Source: Poronia punctata (Eukaryota > Ascomycota > Sordariomycetes > Xylariales > Xylariaceae). From it: 40,558 nt of DNA. A program made the position numbers and the translations under genes. Position 1 is the first letter of the stretch. Every line of letters starts with the position of its first letter. Under the pieces are notes generated by a model. That model had not been told where the DNA came from. It ran no database searches and saw only the letters and a list, made by a program, of their open reading frames with translations. This document shows positions 1-10,926 of this stretch, one piece after another. The stretch covers positions 1 to 40,558 of the forward strand of contig MU401744.1 in assembly GCA_022579005.1 (NCBI GenBank). Direction: 5' to 3'.

Positions 1-2910
1 AAATTATTAGCTAATTTTTTATTTATAAATTTTATTAAGTAGTTTACTTTTAAACAGCATAAAAAAAGTTTATTTAAGTTAACTTTATTAAAAGTATATA
101 ATAAAAAGTAGTATTTTAGCAAAATTACTTAAAAAGCTTATTTTTTTAACTTTTTACTTTTTTTATTAAAAAACTTTTTAATTTTTTTTTATTAATAATA
201 AAATTAATTTTTTTAATACTAATAATTTTAACTTTACTTTTAGCTTAACTAATACGTATTATTTTTTTAAAAACAAATGTTATTAAAAAATATATTTTAG
301 TTTATAGTTATTTTTTATACTAAGCAATGCTATTTTTTTATATATAATATAATTTTTAAGCATTTAATAACTAGTTATTTAAAATGTTTTATTTTTAACT
401 TAGTTTTTTTTTAATTTTTTTACTAGCTATAGCTAATTATTAAGTTTATTTAAGTTAATTACTATTAACTTTTTTATTTTTTAAATGTTTGTTTTAGTTA
501 AGTTTTAGCTTTAGTATATTGCAAGTTTTAAAGTTAGTTTAACTATTTGCTAAAAAAAGTTATTATTTAAATAATAACTTATACTAAATAGTAAGTTTTT
601 AAAAAATATAAGCTTATACTGTTAATAATTTAGTAGTATTTTATGCTATTTAAACTATAATTTTTTTAGTATTATAGCATATTGCATTTTTAATATAATA
701 AGCAAAATAGCTTTAAAAGTTTGTTTTTTTATATATATTATAACTAGTATAATTTTATATATTTTTTAACTAATTTTGCTATTAAATTTTATTATAGTGC
801 AATAGTTAAAATTTATTAAAATAGTAAGTTTTAAAGCTGTTTTTATTTATTTAGCTAATTTTATATTTACTACTATATGTATATTAGCTTTTATATTATT
901 AAAAACGTTATTAGTTTATAAAAAAGTTTTATTATTAAGTAAAGTATAACTAAATATAAAAAGCTTTTTTTTTATATACTTATTTATAATATTTAATTTT
1001 TTATAGTTAATAGTTATTAATAACACTTTTTTAAGTAAAAGTTTATTTAATTTAAAGTTATTTTTTTAATAATAGCTTATTTTTTATTTTTAGCTATAAG
1101 TTTTTAACTTTATATTTATATGCTATTATAATAGCTTAAATTTATACTTAGTAGTTAAGGTTATTTTTTTTATAAGCAATTATAAAATATATATTTTTAA
1201 TTTTTATAATTAAAGCATTAACTTTTAATAATAAAAGTTTTTATTTTTTTAGTAAACAACTTAAGTTACTATTTAATTAAATATTTATTATTACTAATTT
1301 AGTTTTTATTATGTTAGCTAAAAAAAGTGCTATTGTTTATTAACTAAGTTGCTTTTATATTGTTTGCTTAAGTAAGCTATATTAGTTTATTTATATTATT
1401 GCTAGTATAGTTATTGTTTATATTAAAAAGTTTTTAATTTAGCTTATACTTATTTTTTTATTAAAATATATATACTATTTAAATATAGTATTAAATAAAA
1501 GTATTAAAGTTTATATTAGCATTTAAGTATTATAAAGTAGTTTTTTTACATAGTTAAGTAATAAGTTTATTATAAAACTTTTTTTTTTATTTAGTATAAA
1601 AAATTTAGCGTTTACTAACAAAGCGTACAAAACTATTTTTAAAAGTTTAATAATTAGTAAAACTTTTTATTTTTAACTTTTAATACTTTGCTTTAATATT
1701 TTACTTTTAATTAATATTTTTATACTTGCTTTTTAAGTAGTTAAGTAGTTTAGCAAAAGTGTTTATTATATTTAAATAATTATTTTATAAGTAAAGTTGC
1801 AAATTTTTAGCAACTATTTTTTTTAAGTATGCTTTAATATTTACTAGTTAAGCTTTTTTGTTTATAAACTAGTTTTTATTAGCTTTAAAGCAGTTTTTTA
1901 TATATTTTAACTATATTTTAAAAATTACTTTATTTTTGTTTTTATTATTATAAAATATAAAAACTTTAATTTTAGCTAACTTATAAAGTATAGTTAAAGT
2001 TAAAAATGCGTTATTTTTAAATATTAAATAGCTATAAGCTAAAAAGTTTATTATTTATTAATTTATATTAGCTATTTAAAACTTAAAGCGTTTAATTTTG
2101 CTATAAGCGTTAAGTAGCTTTTATATTATATACTTAATTGTTTTATTTATATTAAGTTTAAGTTTTAGTAGTAAAGCTTTTTTATTACGTTTTTAAGCAT
2201 AGCTATTTATTTGCTACTAAAAACGTTATACTTTTTTTTTAATGCTATAGTTTTATAAATATTTAGTTTGCTTAGGTAATAAGTTTAGCAAATTAAGTTT
2301 AATATAATATTTTTGCTTATAAAAAAACGTATATAAAGCTTATTTGCTTATACTTAATAAGCAAGTAGCATTAAAGTATATATTTTAAACTTTTAAAACG
2401 CAATATTAAAATAAGTATTTACTAAGTTTTTAAACGCTTTAGTATTTATTATGCTATTAAAATTAAATATTGCTTTTTTTTTATTTTTTATTAATAAAAT
2501 AAACAAAAATCCTAGTTTATTAGATTTTTTAATATATAACTTAGCAAAAGCTTAAACTAAATTATAAATTTTTTAATAATGCTATATAATTATAACTTTA
2601 TAGCAAGTATTTTTAAAAGTGTTTAATATAATTTATTAATTAAAAATATAAGCTTAATTAATTAAGGTATTAGGTGCATTTTTAACGTTAGGTTTTTTAT
2701 ATTTTAAAGTTTTAGTATTTATATTTTAAAATAGCTATAAAATAAAAGTAAACTAATAGTATAATTTAGTTTACAAAATTTTATTCATTTTTAAAATAGT
2801 TTTAATAAAGTTACTATTTATATATAAAGTTTTAGCTAAGGCCTGTTGCTTTATAGCTATGTACATTTTAGCACGTTTTTTATTTTTTTAAGCTATAATT
2901 TTAGTTAGTA

Positions 2911-2933
2911 GCTAAAATAATCATTATTTTAGC
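2911..2933. repeat. Short perfect palindrome, 11-bp arms
   Basis: The arm gctaaaataat is followed by a single c and then its exact reverse complement. It lies in a less mutated part of AT-rich block 1. It could be the end or junction of a small inverted-repeat element, but no matching partner or target-site duplication was found by eye. Confidence 0.5.
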
Positions 2934-3157
2934 AGCTTTACTAGTGCTACTAATTAATTAATTAGTTTTAAATTAGATTTGCAAATTAAAAATTATATAT
3001 ATAACAATTTTAAGTTTTAAATTTAAATAATTTAATAACTTTAAAATTGTTGCAAATAAGTTATAAAAAAGCAAGGCTTTAAAAGGTAACTTAATCTTAT
3101 TGCTAGAAATTTTAAAGTAAAAAGAAAAAGAAAAAAAAGCTTTTAAGATCTTGTTAA

Positions 3158-3175
3158 GTATATAGGCCTATATAC
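3158..3175. repeat. 18-bp perfect palindrome
   Basis: The sequence gtatataggcctatatac equals its own reverse complement. It sits in the same less mutated island as an imperfect inverted repeat at 3180-3192 / 3214-3233, whose arms share aaaatagtaaggc and gcctta plus actatttt with a 6-nt interruption. Function unknown; a transposon terminus or nested-insertion junction is possible. Confidence 0.5.
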
Positions 3176-3859
3176 GTATAAAATAGTAAGGCTGCAGCTA
3201 CTTATAAGTACAGGCCTTAGTATTTACTATTTTAAAGAGATAATAGCTATAAGCTATTTAATTAGCTATACTGCTATTAACTAATCTATAACTATACTTT
3301 GCTATTATTTTTTTTATTTTTAAATAAAAAGGGTTTTAAATAAAAATCTAAGGTTTTAAAAAGTTTAAGTTAGCATTAAAATAAAGTTAAAAGTTTAAAA
3401 TTTTAACTTTTATTAGCACTTATAAGTTAATATAAGCTAAGTTAACCTTTTTTTAATAATTAAAAACTTTTAAGTAATATAAAAAAAACAGTAACGTAAA
3501 AATACTAAAAATATATTAAAATTAATTATTTTACGCTTTATTAAAGCTTTAAACGTTTTATTGTTATATTTTTAATACTTTAATAAAAAGCGTATACTTA
3601 GTTAGTATAAAATAAGTTTTAAAAAAAGTGCTGCTAATTTAAAACGCCAGCTTTTTTAACTGCTAACTTTTATTTTAATAAATTTAATAAATAAAAATTA
3701 GTGCTAAAAAATACTTTTATTGCTAGTAGCAATTATAATACCTTTACTATTAAATATAGCGCTAGCAACTTTAGCAATAGCTTTTTATATATATATAATC
3801 TTAGCGCTAATACTATTTTTTACTATAAAGCATACTTAGTTTTTAAAAATACTTAAGTT

Positions 3860-4070
3860 TTAAAGGTTTTAAAGGGCTTAAAAGGCTTAGAGGGCTTAGA
3901 GGGCTTAAAAGCTTTTGCCGGGGCTTTTAAAGCTTTTAGGGCTTTTGCTAGCTTTAAAGGTTTAAAAAACTTAGGGGGCTAAGGGAAAGCTAGAGGTTTA
4001 AAGGGTCTTAAAGGTTTAAAAGGCTTAAAAAAAGCTAAAAGGGCTAGAAAAGCTAAAAAGACGTTACTTT
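3860..4070. repeat. G-rich short tandem repeat island inside block 1
   Basis: Units such as agggctta and ggcttttaaagc recur with slight variation. They keep GG and GA steps that are missing from the surrounding block. On the minus strand one frame reads as a Lys/Pro/Ala-rich run, so this may be a decayed coding minisatellite of a transposon. The repeat is irregular and no exact period holds throughout. Confidence 0.5.
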
Positions 4071-4440
4071 TATATATAAACACTTTAAAAACACTAAAAA
4101 TTACGTTTTTAAACTTATTTAAAGCTTTAAAGTTTCTTAAAAAAGTAAAATTATACTTTTAAGTTAAAAGGTTATTTTATAAAAAATAAAATAAAGTTAC
4201 TTTATTATAAGCTATTAAAATAAAAATTTTTTAGCTTTTTTTTACTTTAGTACTATTATATAGTAATTTAATATAGTTATTTTATTTAAAAAACTTTTAA
4301 ATATACTATTTTATTAAACTTTTAGCTTTTTTAATATTAATACTTATATTTTTTTTTAAGTTAAATATTAGTATATACTAAAAAATAACTAATTATAAGT
4401 TTTCTAAATATCTTATAAATCTATAAAAAGCATTTTAGTT

Positions 4441-5098
4441 TTATATAGAGAATTAGTGCAAAATAAGTATAGTAGCTATGTAGATATAGGTTACGCTAGA
4501 TATGGCTAGTCTACTGAGTTAGATAGTAAAATCTATAAGTTGAAAATCTGCGGTGGTATTCCTCAGACTCAATTCAGTTGATGAAGTGGGCATCGTATTC
4601 GTATGGCTGCTCTCACTACTGTCGGATCAAGGTATGACTTGATTGGTACTTGCATGTAGTTACAATGTACCAGAAAGGTTAGTTACTGCCTTGGCCCGGC
4701 CAGATCCCGGCTTAGCTATGGGTGAATGTAGCCTATTGTAGTCTAGTAGTTATTGGGTCCCGATTTGTAGGGTGTTAGGGAGGTCTCATTGGACGATTTG
4801 TTTTAACGCTATGCCACTCAGGGTTGTAAAAACCACTATAGACGCATTGAAACGCCATCGCATCGCGCTTTCTCCACCCATTTTGCATTCCGCTGCCCCT
4901 GATTACCGTGACACAAACACTAGGGGATTGCAGAGGAAATTTGTATTGCTAACAACTCGAACTTCCTCGACACGCATCTACCGCGGCACGACCGGACCAG
5001 TCTCTCGCAATTTTGGACCACGAGGAGGTCACGACCAAGCCCATATCCGACGGGCATTTATTAGTTTTGTCATCCACTCCTTCTCATCTTTTGACAAA
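4441..5098. other. Intergenic: ERG4 promoter and 5' leader region
   Basis: Base composition returns to normal here. An open frame runs through 4772-5191 and joins ERG4 exon 1 in frame, but it shows no family-like sequence upstream of the ATG at 5099. TCGTAT occurs twice back to back at 4593-4604. It resembles the core of yeast sterol-response elements, which is only suggestive. Nothing else identifiable. Confidence 0.4.
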
Positions 5099-7096
5099 AT
5101 GTCTGCGCGGTATTCGCTCCGAGCCACCCCTCGGTATGTCCTCAGCCCTTTCTATCTACTGTGTATTCTAGTCCGTCCAATTGGCAATTGACCAACGCAT
5201 GGTGACTGCCTCTATGATACTAGCGATGTGTCATGTGCTTGGTTGTTAAGATTTGACTATTAGACGCGCCAGGTTGGCTAATGGTTATGCTATACAGGAA
5301 AAAGGAGCTTTTTGAAGGCATGATTGAAACGCCTTCACGTCGGTCTACACGTCGGCGGTCGCAGTTCCCTTCTGTTGAACCATCAGACGAAGACGGGTCG
5401 AGTTCGGCGGCCGAACAGATAACCATGCACAAGTCCAAGGCTATTAATCGGCGGAAGCCCGTCCCTAAGTTCGAGGACTCGGACGATGCTACGAATGAAA
5501 GTTTTAGTCCTGTCGGGAAGGAGAAGCTGGTCGCCGTCGCGAACGGCGATAGCAATGGACACGCGAACGGCAATGGAATCGCCAACGGCGACGGAACCGC
5601 TAACGGCAACGGCTATGCCAACGGTAACGGTAACGGGCATGCTCAACTGAAAGAAGATGCAAAGGAAGAGAAGCTGGTAGATGGTTGGCGGCCGGGTTTG
5701 GACCACAGAATCGACTACTCGGGCGAATTCGAGTTTGGAGGAAGCCTGGGCACCTTGGCCTTGATGATTGGCTTTCCGCTTCTGATGTGGTACATGTGGA
5801 TTGGAGCCACCTACTACCATGGCAAACTACCCTTACCTGAGGAGGGTCAGTCCTTGGCCGATTTTGGCAAGCACCTGTGGAATCTCGTATACACTGGCGC
5901 ATATCCCACCCTCCAGGCCTGGAAGATCTATTGGGGTTACATGATTTTTGAGGGAATCTGTTACCTTGCCCTCCCCGGCGTCGAGACTCACGGCAAGCCG
6001 CTGCCTTTTGCGGGCGGCAAGCAGCTTCGGTATTTCTGCAATGCATATGCCAGCTTCTACTTCACGATACTAGTCATGGGAGTCCTGCACTTCAGCGGAT
6101 ATTTCCCAATCTATACCCTCATCGACGAGTTCGGCCCCCTTTTGACTGTCGCCATCCTGTCCGGTTACATCGTCAGCTTCGTCGCATACTTCTCGGCCTT
6201 GGCTCGGGGAAAGCAACATCGCATGACAGGCTACCCCATCTACGATTTCTTCATGGGTGCTGAGCTGAACCCACGTATGTTCGGTATCCTCGATTTTAAG
6301 ATGTTCTACGAAGTACGTATTCCATGGTATATCTTGTTCGGCATCAGCGTGGCGACGGCTGCGCGCCAGTACGAGCGGTACGGGTACGTTAGTGGCGAGG
6401 TTGTGTTCTTGGTCATGGCTCATTATATCTACGCCAACGCTTGCTCCAAGGGCGAGCAGCTGATTGTACCGTCCTGGGACATGTACTATGAGAAATGGGG
6501 GTTTATGCTGATCTTCTGGAACATGGCCGGCGTGCCGTTATCCTACTGTCACTGCACCTTGTACCTGGCCAACCACGACCCCGCCGGGTATGCCTGGAAT
6601 AAGGGGGCACTGGCCGCGCTCTTCATTGTTTACCTGGGTGCCTACGTCATCTGGGACCAGTGCAATGGGCAGAAGAATTCTTTCCGCCACATGGAACGTG
6701 GCACTCTGCTCAAGCGCAAGACCTTCCCGACCTTCCCTTGGACGTACCTAGAAAACCCGAAGACGATTGAGACGACCGCTGGCAACAAGTTGCTCGTCGA
6801 CGGCTGGTACGGATACGCGCGCAAGATTCACTACACATGTGATGTCGTTTTCGCGGTTTCCTGGGGCTTGATCACGGGTTTCGATAGCCCGTTCCCTTGG
6901 TTTTACCCCGTCTTTTTTGTCTGCATGATTGCACACCGCACTTTGCGCGATGTCCACCGCTGTCGTAACAAGTACGGCGAGGCATGGAAGGAGTATGAGA
7001 GACGGGTTCCGTACATGTTTATTCCAGTATGTGCCTTCTTCGCCCTTTTCAAAGTCCAGTCAAGAATGCTAACAACAAAAATAGTACGTCATCTAA
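5099..7096 (+). CDS. ERG4: Delta(24(28))-sterol reductase (ERG4)
   Basis: Catalyses the last step of ergosterol synthesis, NADPH-dependent reduction of the C-24(28) double bond of ergosta-5,7,22,24(28)-tetraenol, in the ER membrane. Model: exons 5099-5133, 5298-7026, 7085-7096, giving 591 aa. Exon 1 encodes [11 protein letters not shown] and joins in phase to RKKELFEG; the donor is GTATGT and the acceptor ACAG. The last intron (7027-7084, branch point GCTAAC) restores the family C-terminus FIPYVI, whereas reading through adds an unrelated tail. Residues about 94-127 are an Asn-Gly-rich repeat; the multi-pass reductase core starts near 138 with [20 protein letters not shown]. The C-terminal motif [20 protein letters not shown] is typical of the ERG4/ERG24 family. 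A start at 5281 or 5320 is possible if exon 1 is not used. Convergent with DPB2. Confidence 0.92.
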
Positions 7097-7700
7097 TACC
7101 GAATATTTCCACCAAATCTTTGGAAGACGAAGAGGAAAAGCGGCTCTGTTTATCCGGTTGGTTCCATTCACCAATACCCGGGCAAGCAGGACGCTACGGC
7201 CGAGCTTGACACCTCGTTGGTGTTATGGGTGTAGTTCGTCGCATTCTTTGTATATATACATATATATATATATATCTATAATTCTAGAGCTAAAAGATGG
7301 ATAACGAGAAGAATTGGAAGCACCGGCTAAGCTCACGAGGTGGTAATTCGCTTCGGGGTACGAAGAAAAGGGATAGAGGAGATCTCAGGACAGCGAGCTG
7401 TCCGTTAGTGTAATATTTTGTCAACTGGGCCCTGGGTCATCTACTGCGGGGATGGATATAATGAAAATCTGTACGATATGTCACCGGGAATCTGTACTTT
7501 GGCCCCTTGATGCGGACTGACCACGTGGTATGGCGGCCATTTATTTTCGAAATGGTTACTACGCAATTTTGTCACCTAGGCGATGAGGGCGTATACCCAT
7601 GACCATTACGTGTTTCATTATAACTCATAATGCAGACTAAACTGGCAGAAACTCCTAACCCTTCCAGACCACCTAGTGCCGCTCAAGCATTTTTTTTAAC
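7097..7700. other. Convergent intergenic region ERG4/DPB2
   Basis: Holds the 3' untranslated regions of the two converging genes. A TA microsatellite lies at about 7251-7280. No coding potential of note. Confidence 0.6.
7251..7280. repeat. (TA)n microsatellite
   Basis: An alternating TA tract interrupted once by C (tatatataca then tatatatata), about 150 bp after the ERG4 stop, probably in its 3' untranslated region. Confidence 0.8.
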
Positions 7701-10193
7701 CTAGAACATGCACTCTCTTATTCTCCCCACGCTACCAAGTTCGTACTCGATCCATCGGCCGACACCACGACGACCTGTGACCAGCAGAGGCCCTGGATTC
7801 ATGACGTGGCAGCCCTCGTACGTAAGCGCGAAAGGGGGCGCCGTCGCATCCATGAGGACCATGGCCGTCGGCAAGGGGTAGAGGTGCAACGCACCCGCGT
7901 AGTCCCAATGCACGGGGCGTATTGCGTTGCGGAAGGGACAGAGGAAGCCTTGGTCGAGAATGGTCTTGACGAGCTTGCGGGCAGTGTGCACGTCGTGGGG
8001 GATGGCCGGCTTAGAGTTGCTGGCTGGTGATGTTCCCGTTGCTGTGGTTGTCGTCTCGGGGAGTTCGACGTCCATGTTGTCGGTATTTTCGAGGCCTGCA
8101 GTCATTTCGACATCTTCCTCGTTGGGGCCCTCGGCAGTGGGTTTAGACAGAGAAGGTGGAGGTTCGTTTTCCTGGTCCTCAGTGACTGTGACTGTGGCCG
8201 GGTCCGGGACTGAAGGATTCTTGAGGCGGACCGCCGTCCGTCGTAGACGTGCCGATGTATCGTCGCGGAACACGACGATCTCGTGCAGTGGTCCGAAAAC
8301 AGATAGGCGCGCCGGGTTGCTAGTCCAAATCACCTCGCCACCCACGCCAGCCTCGGCGTTTACGGTGGTAGCGAACGCTCTCCGGACACGCGACGTAAAG
8401 ATATCTGGAACCCCTTTGCGCGGTAGGGGGACCGCGGATCCGGAAGAGAAGGAAGACGCCCAGCCGTCGTTGTCACCCGGCACGAAAACAAAGGTGGAGC
8501 TCTGGAGGAGGGTTGGGTAATCGGCCAACACCGAAGCCAATGAGTCAAAGTACTCCTTGTATTCCACGCTCCCGCCGCTCGCACCGCCACCGGCCATCAC
8601 GGCGTGTTGTGTGAAGTTGCCAGCCAGGATGAACGTCATGGGCGACGAGCCCTCGGGTTCCATGGCGTAGATTGCAAGTATCTTGCGAAGGGCTTGCAGC
8701 GCCCTTGGCTGATCAAGGTTCAGCTCACCTATGACGACCATTCTACTGCGACTCGGCAGGTCCGGGTCGGATCGAGTTTGCCGTAGAAGACGGTCTTCTA
8801 CTTTGCGCATTTTCGAGCCCACAGCGCGTTCGCTGCCGACGCCGAGGAAGTCGATCCAGCCGAACCCACCCCCTATGGTGTGGTCATGGCCCCCATCGAG
8901 TCCGCTCACGCCAAGCGTCGCCTTTCGTTTTTCACACGGAGGTTGCCCTATGAAGAAGCCCTGAAACCGTCCGCCAATTACACCGCCGATTCCGTTGCTG
9001 GCACCGAGCCCTCTCCCCGCAGACTCCTCCTCCTCCTCATATACGCCGTCGACTAGGACAATCATGCCGGGGGTGAACCACGCCGAGTCCTCCGGTATCG
9101 CCACGGCGTGCGATAGATCGAGTGATATTGTCCCGGTTAGATCGTTGATCGCCAAAGTGCCCGTTGGCAGGATCGAAAGCATACCCAGAAGCATATGATG
9201 CGAGCCGTGACGGCCGAGAAGGTTCGAGATGGGCGTGATTTTGTGGGTTTGCTGTGTCGTCAGACCTGAGGAAGACGACCGTTTGAGCGAGGGTGGCCCC
9301 TTTGTAGCGGATACAGTAGAGCTTTGAAAGGATTCGTTTCGTAATAACCTCTGGTGTATGACGTTGTACCTATTCCTGAAAAAGGCCGTCTTGTGCGATG
9401 CGGGAGGCATCAAGGAAGGCTTCGAAGGATCCCTAGATACTTACTCAGCTAGGCTCTTGAGGATGATATTAGACCAGTGTTCGTACCTTTCGAAGTGTTT
9501 CTTGGCTGTATTGTAGAGCATACGGGGTTGATCAAAAGCACTAACAACCTTTAACCAGTTGCGCGGATGGTTGAGACGCTCCTCATCTGGCTCCCTTTCC
9601 TGGACGCCTAACGCCGACATCCCAAAGCTTGTTTGGGTGTCTTCCCGAGTGAGCATCGATGCTGGCCTCAGTCCGAGTCTAGTATTAGAGAAATTGGCAT
9701 CTTGACCAACGTCAAGTGCTATAGAATCCTTGCGGTTGGGTTCCGACCCGGTCATAATCCGCCCTCCACTCATATTGCCCTCGAGAGTCTTGAGTATATC
9801 CTTCAGTTCCTGGCTGCCTCCATCGACAATGACACCACCGTTGCGATTCTTCCAGCTTCGGGCTACCTCCTCCAGCACCTTTTCGGCCAGTCCCTCCTCG
9901 CGCCATCCTGAACCGCAGTGGCGGCCGATGAACGTAGCGAGTTCTTGTAATGCGGTCGAAGCGAGCGTTAGGCTGTGTTTCTTGGTGAAAGTGCGAAACG
10001 CGAGCGGCCTCAATGTAGCGGGGGGCAGGAGTATAGGGAGTATCGTGGCTTTCGACGGTGGTGCGATCGCGAACGGTTTAAGCGTATGCGCTGGTGTCCC
10101 GAAGGCTGGCGACGAAGATGGAATGGGATTCGAGGGAGCGGGCGTTTTTGGCGGAAACATGCCAGTCAGCCCTGGGCCTTTATTGAACTGCAT
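7701..10193 (-). CDS. DPB2: DNA polymerase epsilon subunit B (DPB2)
   Basis: Essential non-catalytic B subunit of the leading-strand DNA polymerase epsilon; it links the polymerase to the CMG helicase in the nucleus. Two exons on the minus strand, 10193-9445 and 9375-7701, give 807 aa. The 69-nt intron (9376-9444) has donor GTAAGT and acceptor TTTTTCAG and joins ...ILKSLAE to NRYNVIHQR in phase. Residues about 295-400 form the OB-fold part (KITPISNLLGR, FTPGMIVLVDGVYEE). From about 462 comes the calcineurin-like phosphoesterase fold, degenerate in B subunits, with VVIGELNLDQ, FILAGNFT and VFVPGDND. The C-terminus carries LCPFRNAIRPVHWDYAGALHLYPLP and VMNPG, hallmarks of the family. The chosen ATG is the first in frame; the N-terminal 100 residues are Pro-rich and poorly conserved, so an additional upstream exon is not excluded. 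Confidence 0.93.
9376..9444 (-). other. DPB2 intron
   Basis: 69-nt intron with donor GTAAGT and acceptor TTTTTCAG on the minus strand. The phase is kept: GA plus G gives the Glu before NRYNVIHQ. Confidence 0.85.
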
Positions 10194-10926
10194 TTTTTTT
10201 TGGTCTTCCTGTCCCAACTTTTATTTTCTCCTTTCCCTGCTGCCGTGTTGCGGATAGCTGGGCTAGTGTAGGCTGATGGTGTGCTGCCGGTAACTCCTCG
10301 TTACATCTCCTACCTGCCCTCCTTTTAAACCAAGCGCATGAATTAGTAGTTTACCTAACCTAGATGCGAATCGAGAGTCAAGGGCCACAATGCTGCCGCC
10401 ACTATGACTTTAAAAATGGTCCGTAGTACACTTAAAAGCTAGGCACGTATACGAGTGTGATCTGGGATGTTGGTCATACAATACATTCACCTACATCACT
10501 TTCAAGTTTCCCACCAAGAAGACGCGTCGACGCGTTAATTAGTTTAAGGGTTCTTAATTTTAGGCCCTTTAGGGTGGCTACCCCTGTTATTCGGCTCATG
10601 TATCCCCAGGTATTGTATACATTTGTGCTAGGTACTCCACGTGTGTATGTACATGTTCTCGGTACCTGTCCTCCTGTACGTGTACTTGTACGTACTTGGC
10701 GTGGTCACGTCACTCTAGGTATCTTGAAAGTTGAATTAAATCTCGCCGGTGCCTATCTGCCCATCGTTGCGGCCAGTGCCAATGCAAGATTGATAAAGTC
10801 AGTTCCAACCTAACCTACCACCTATGTAAAATACTGGTAGTATCAAAATCTTTTATTACCCGTGTACGATAGGCGCTTGTTTTTTCTCTCTTTGACTAGC
10901 GGTAGCTATTAATCGAATACCAAATC
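10194..10926. promoter_or_regulatory. Bidirectional promoter between DPB2 and an unknown gene
   Basis: This 733-bp region separates two divergent genes. It holds the 14-bp palindrome acgcgtcgacgcgt at 10522-10535, that is two ACGCGT boxes two bases apart, about 330 bp before the DPB2 ATG. ACGCGT is the MluI cell-cycle box bound by MBF in yeasts, which drives S-phase genes. A CACGTG box lies at 10638-10643. A short open frame at 10457-10813 looks like chance. That MBF acts here is inference. Confidence 0.5.
10522..10535. promoter_or_regulatory. Tandem MluI cell-cycle box (ACGCGT x2), palindromic
   Basis: Two perfect ACGCGT hexamers separated by CG form a 14-bp palindrome, about 330 bp upstream of the replication gene DPB2. 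The match to the MBF consensus and the placement before an S-phase gene support a regulatory role; binding is not shown. Confidence 0.5.

Larger units (their letters stand above)
1..4440. repeat. AT-rich RIP-type repeat block 1
   Basis: The sequence is almost entirely A and T, and stop codons crowd every frame. The dinucleotides TC, GA, CC and GG are practically missing from the first 1.2 kb, while TA, AA and TT dominate. This is the footprint of repeat-induced C-to-T mutation on both strands, known from transposon copies in filamentous ascomycetes. No intact gene remains. Islands near 2640-3350 and 3860-4070 keep more G and C and contain palindromes and a G-rich short repeat, so the block is probably a mosaic of nested or differently aged elements. 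On the minus strand around 3650-3850 a faint reading resembles the ORF1 of a LINE, but not firmly enough to name the element. The edge near 4440 is sharp; sequence beyond it has normal base composition. Confidence 0.85.

Noticed and set aside
961..1260. Gypsy-type reverse transcriptase on the minus strand of block 1
   Set aside because: A stretch reading like INYKKLNII recalls the motif, but no catalytic YLDD-like or integrase motif follows.
4772..5191. 139-codon open frame upstream of ERG4
   Set aside because: Only its end, from the ATG at 5099, resembles protein; the rest has no family-like sequence and the frame probably lies in the 5' leader.
7029..7304. Plus-strand frame over the ERG4 end
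   Set aside because: It overlaps the last ERG4 intron and the 3' region and encodes a repetitive TA-derived tail.
10457..10813. 118-codon frame between DPB2 and the unknown gene
   Set aside because: It overlaps promoter motifs and GTAC-rich simple sequence; no recognisable protein pattern.
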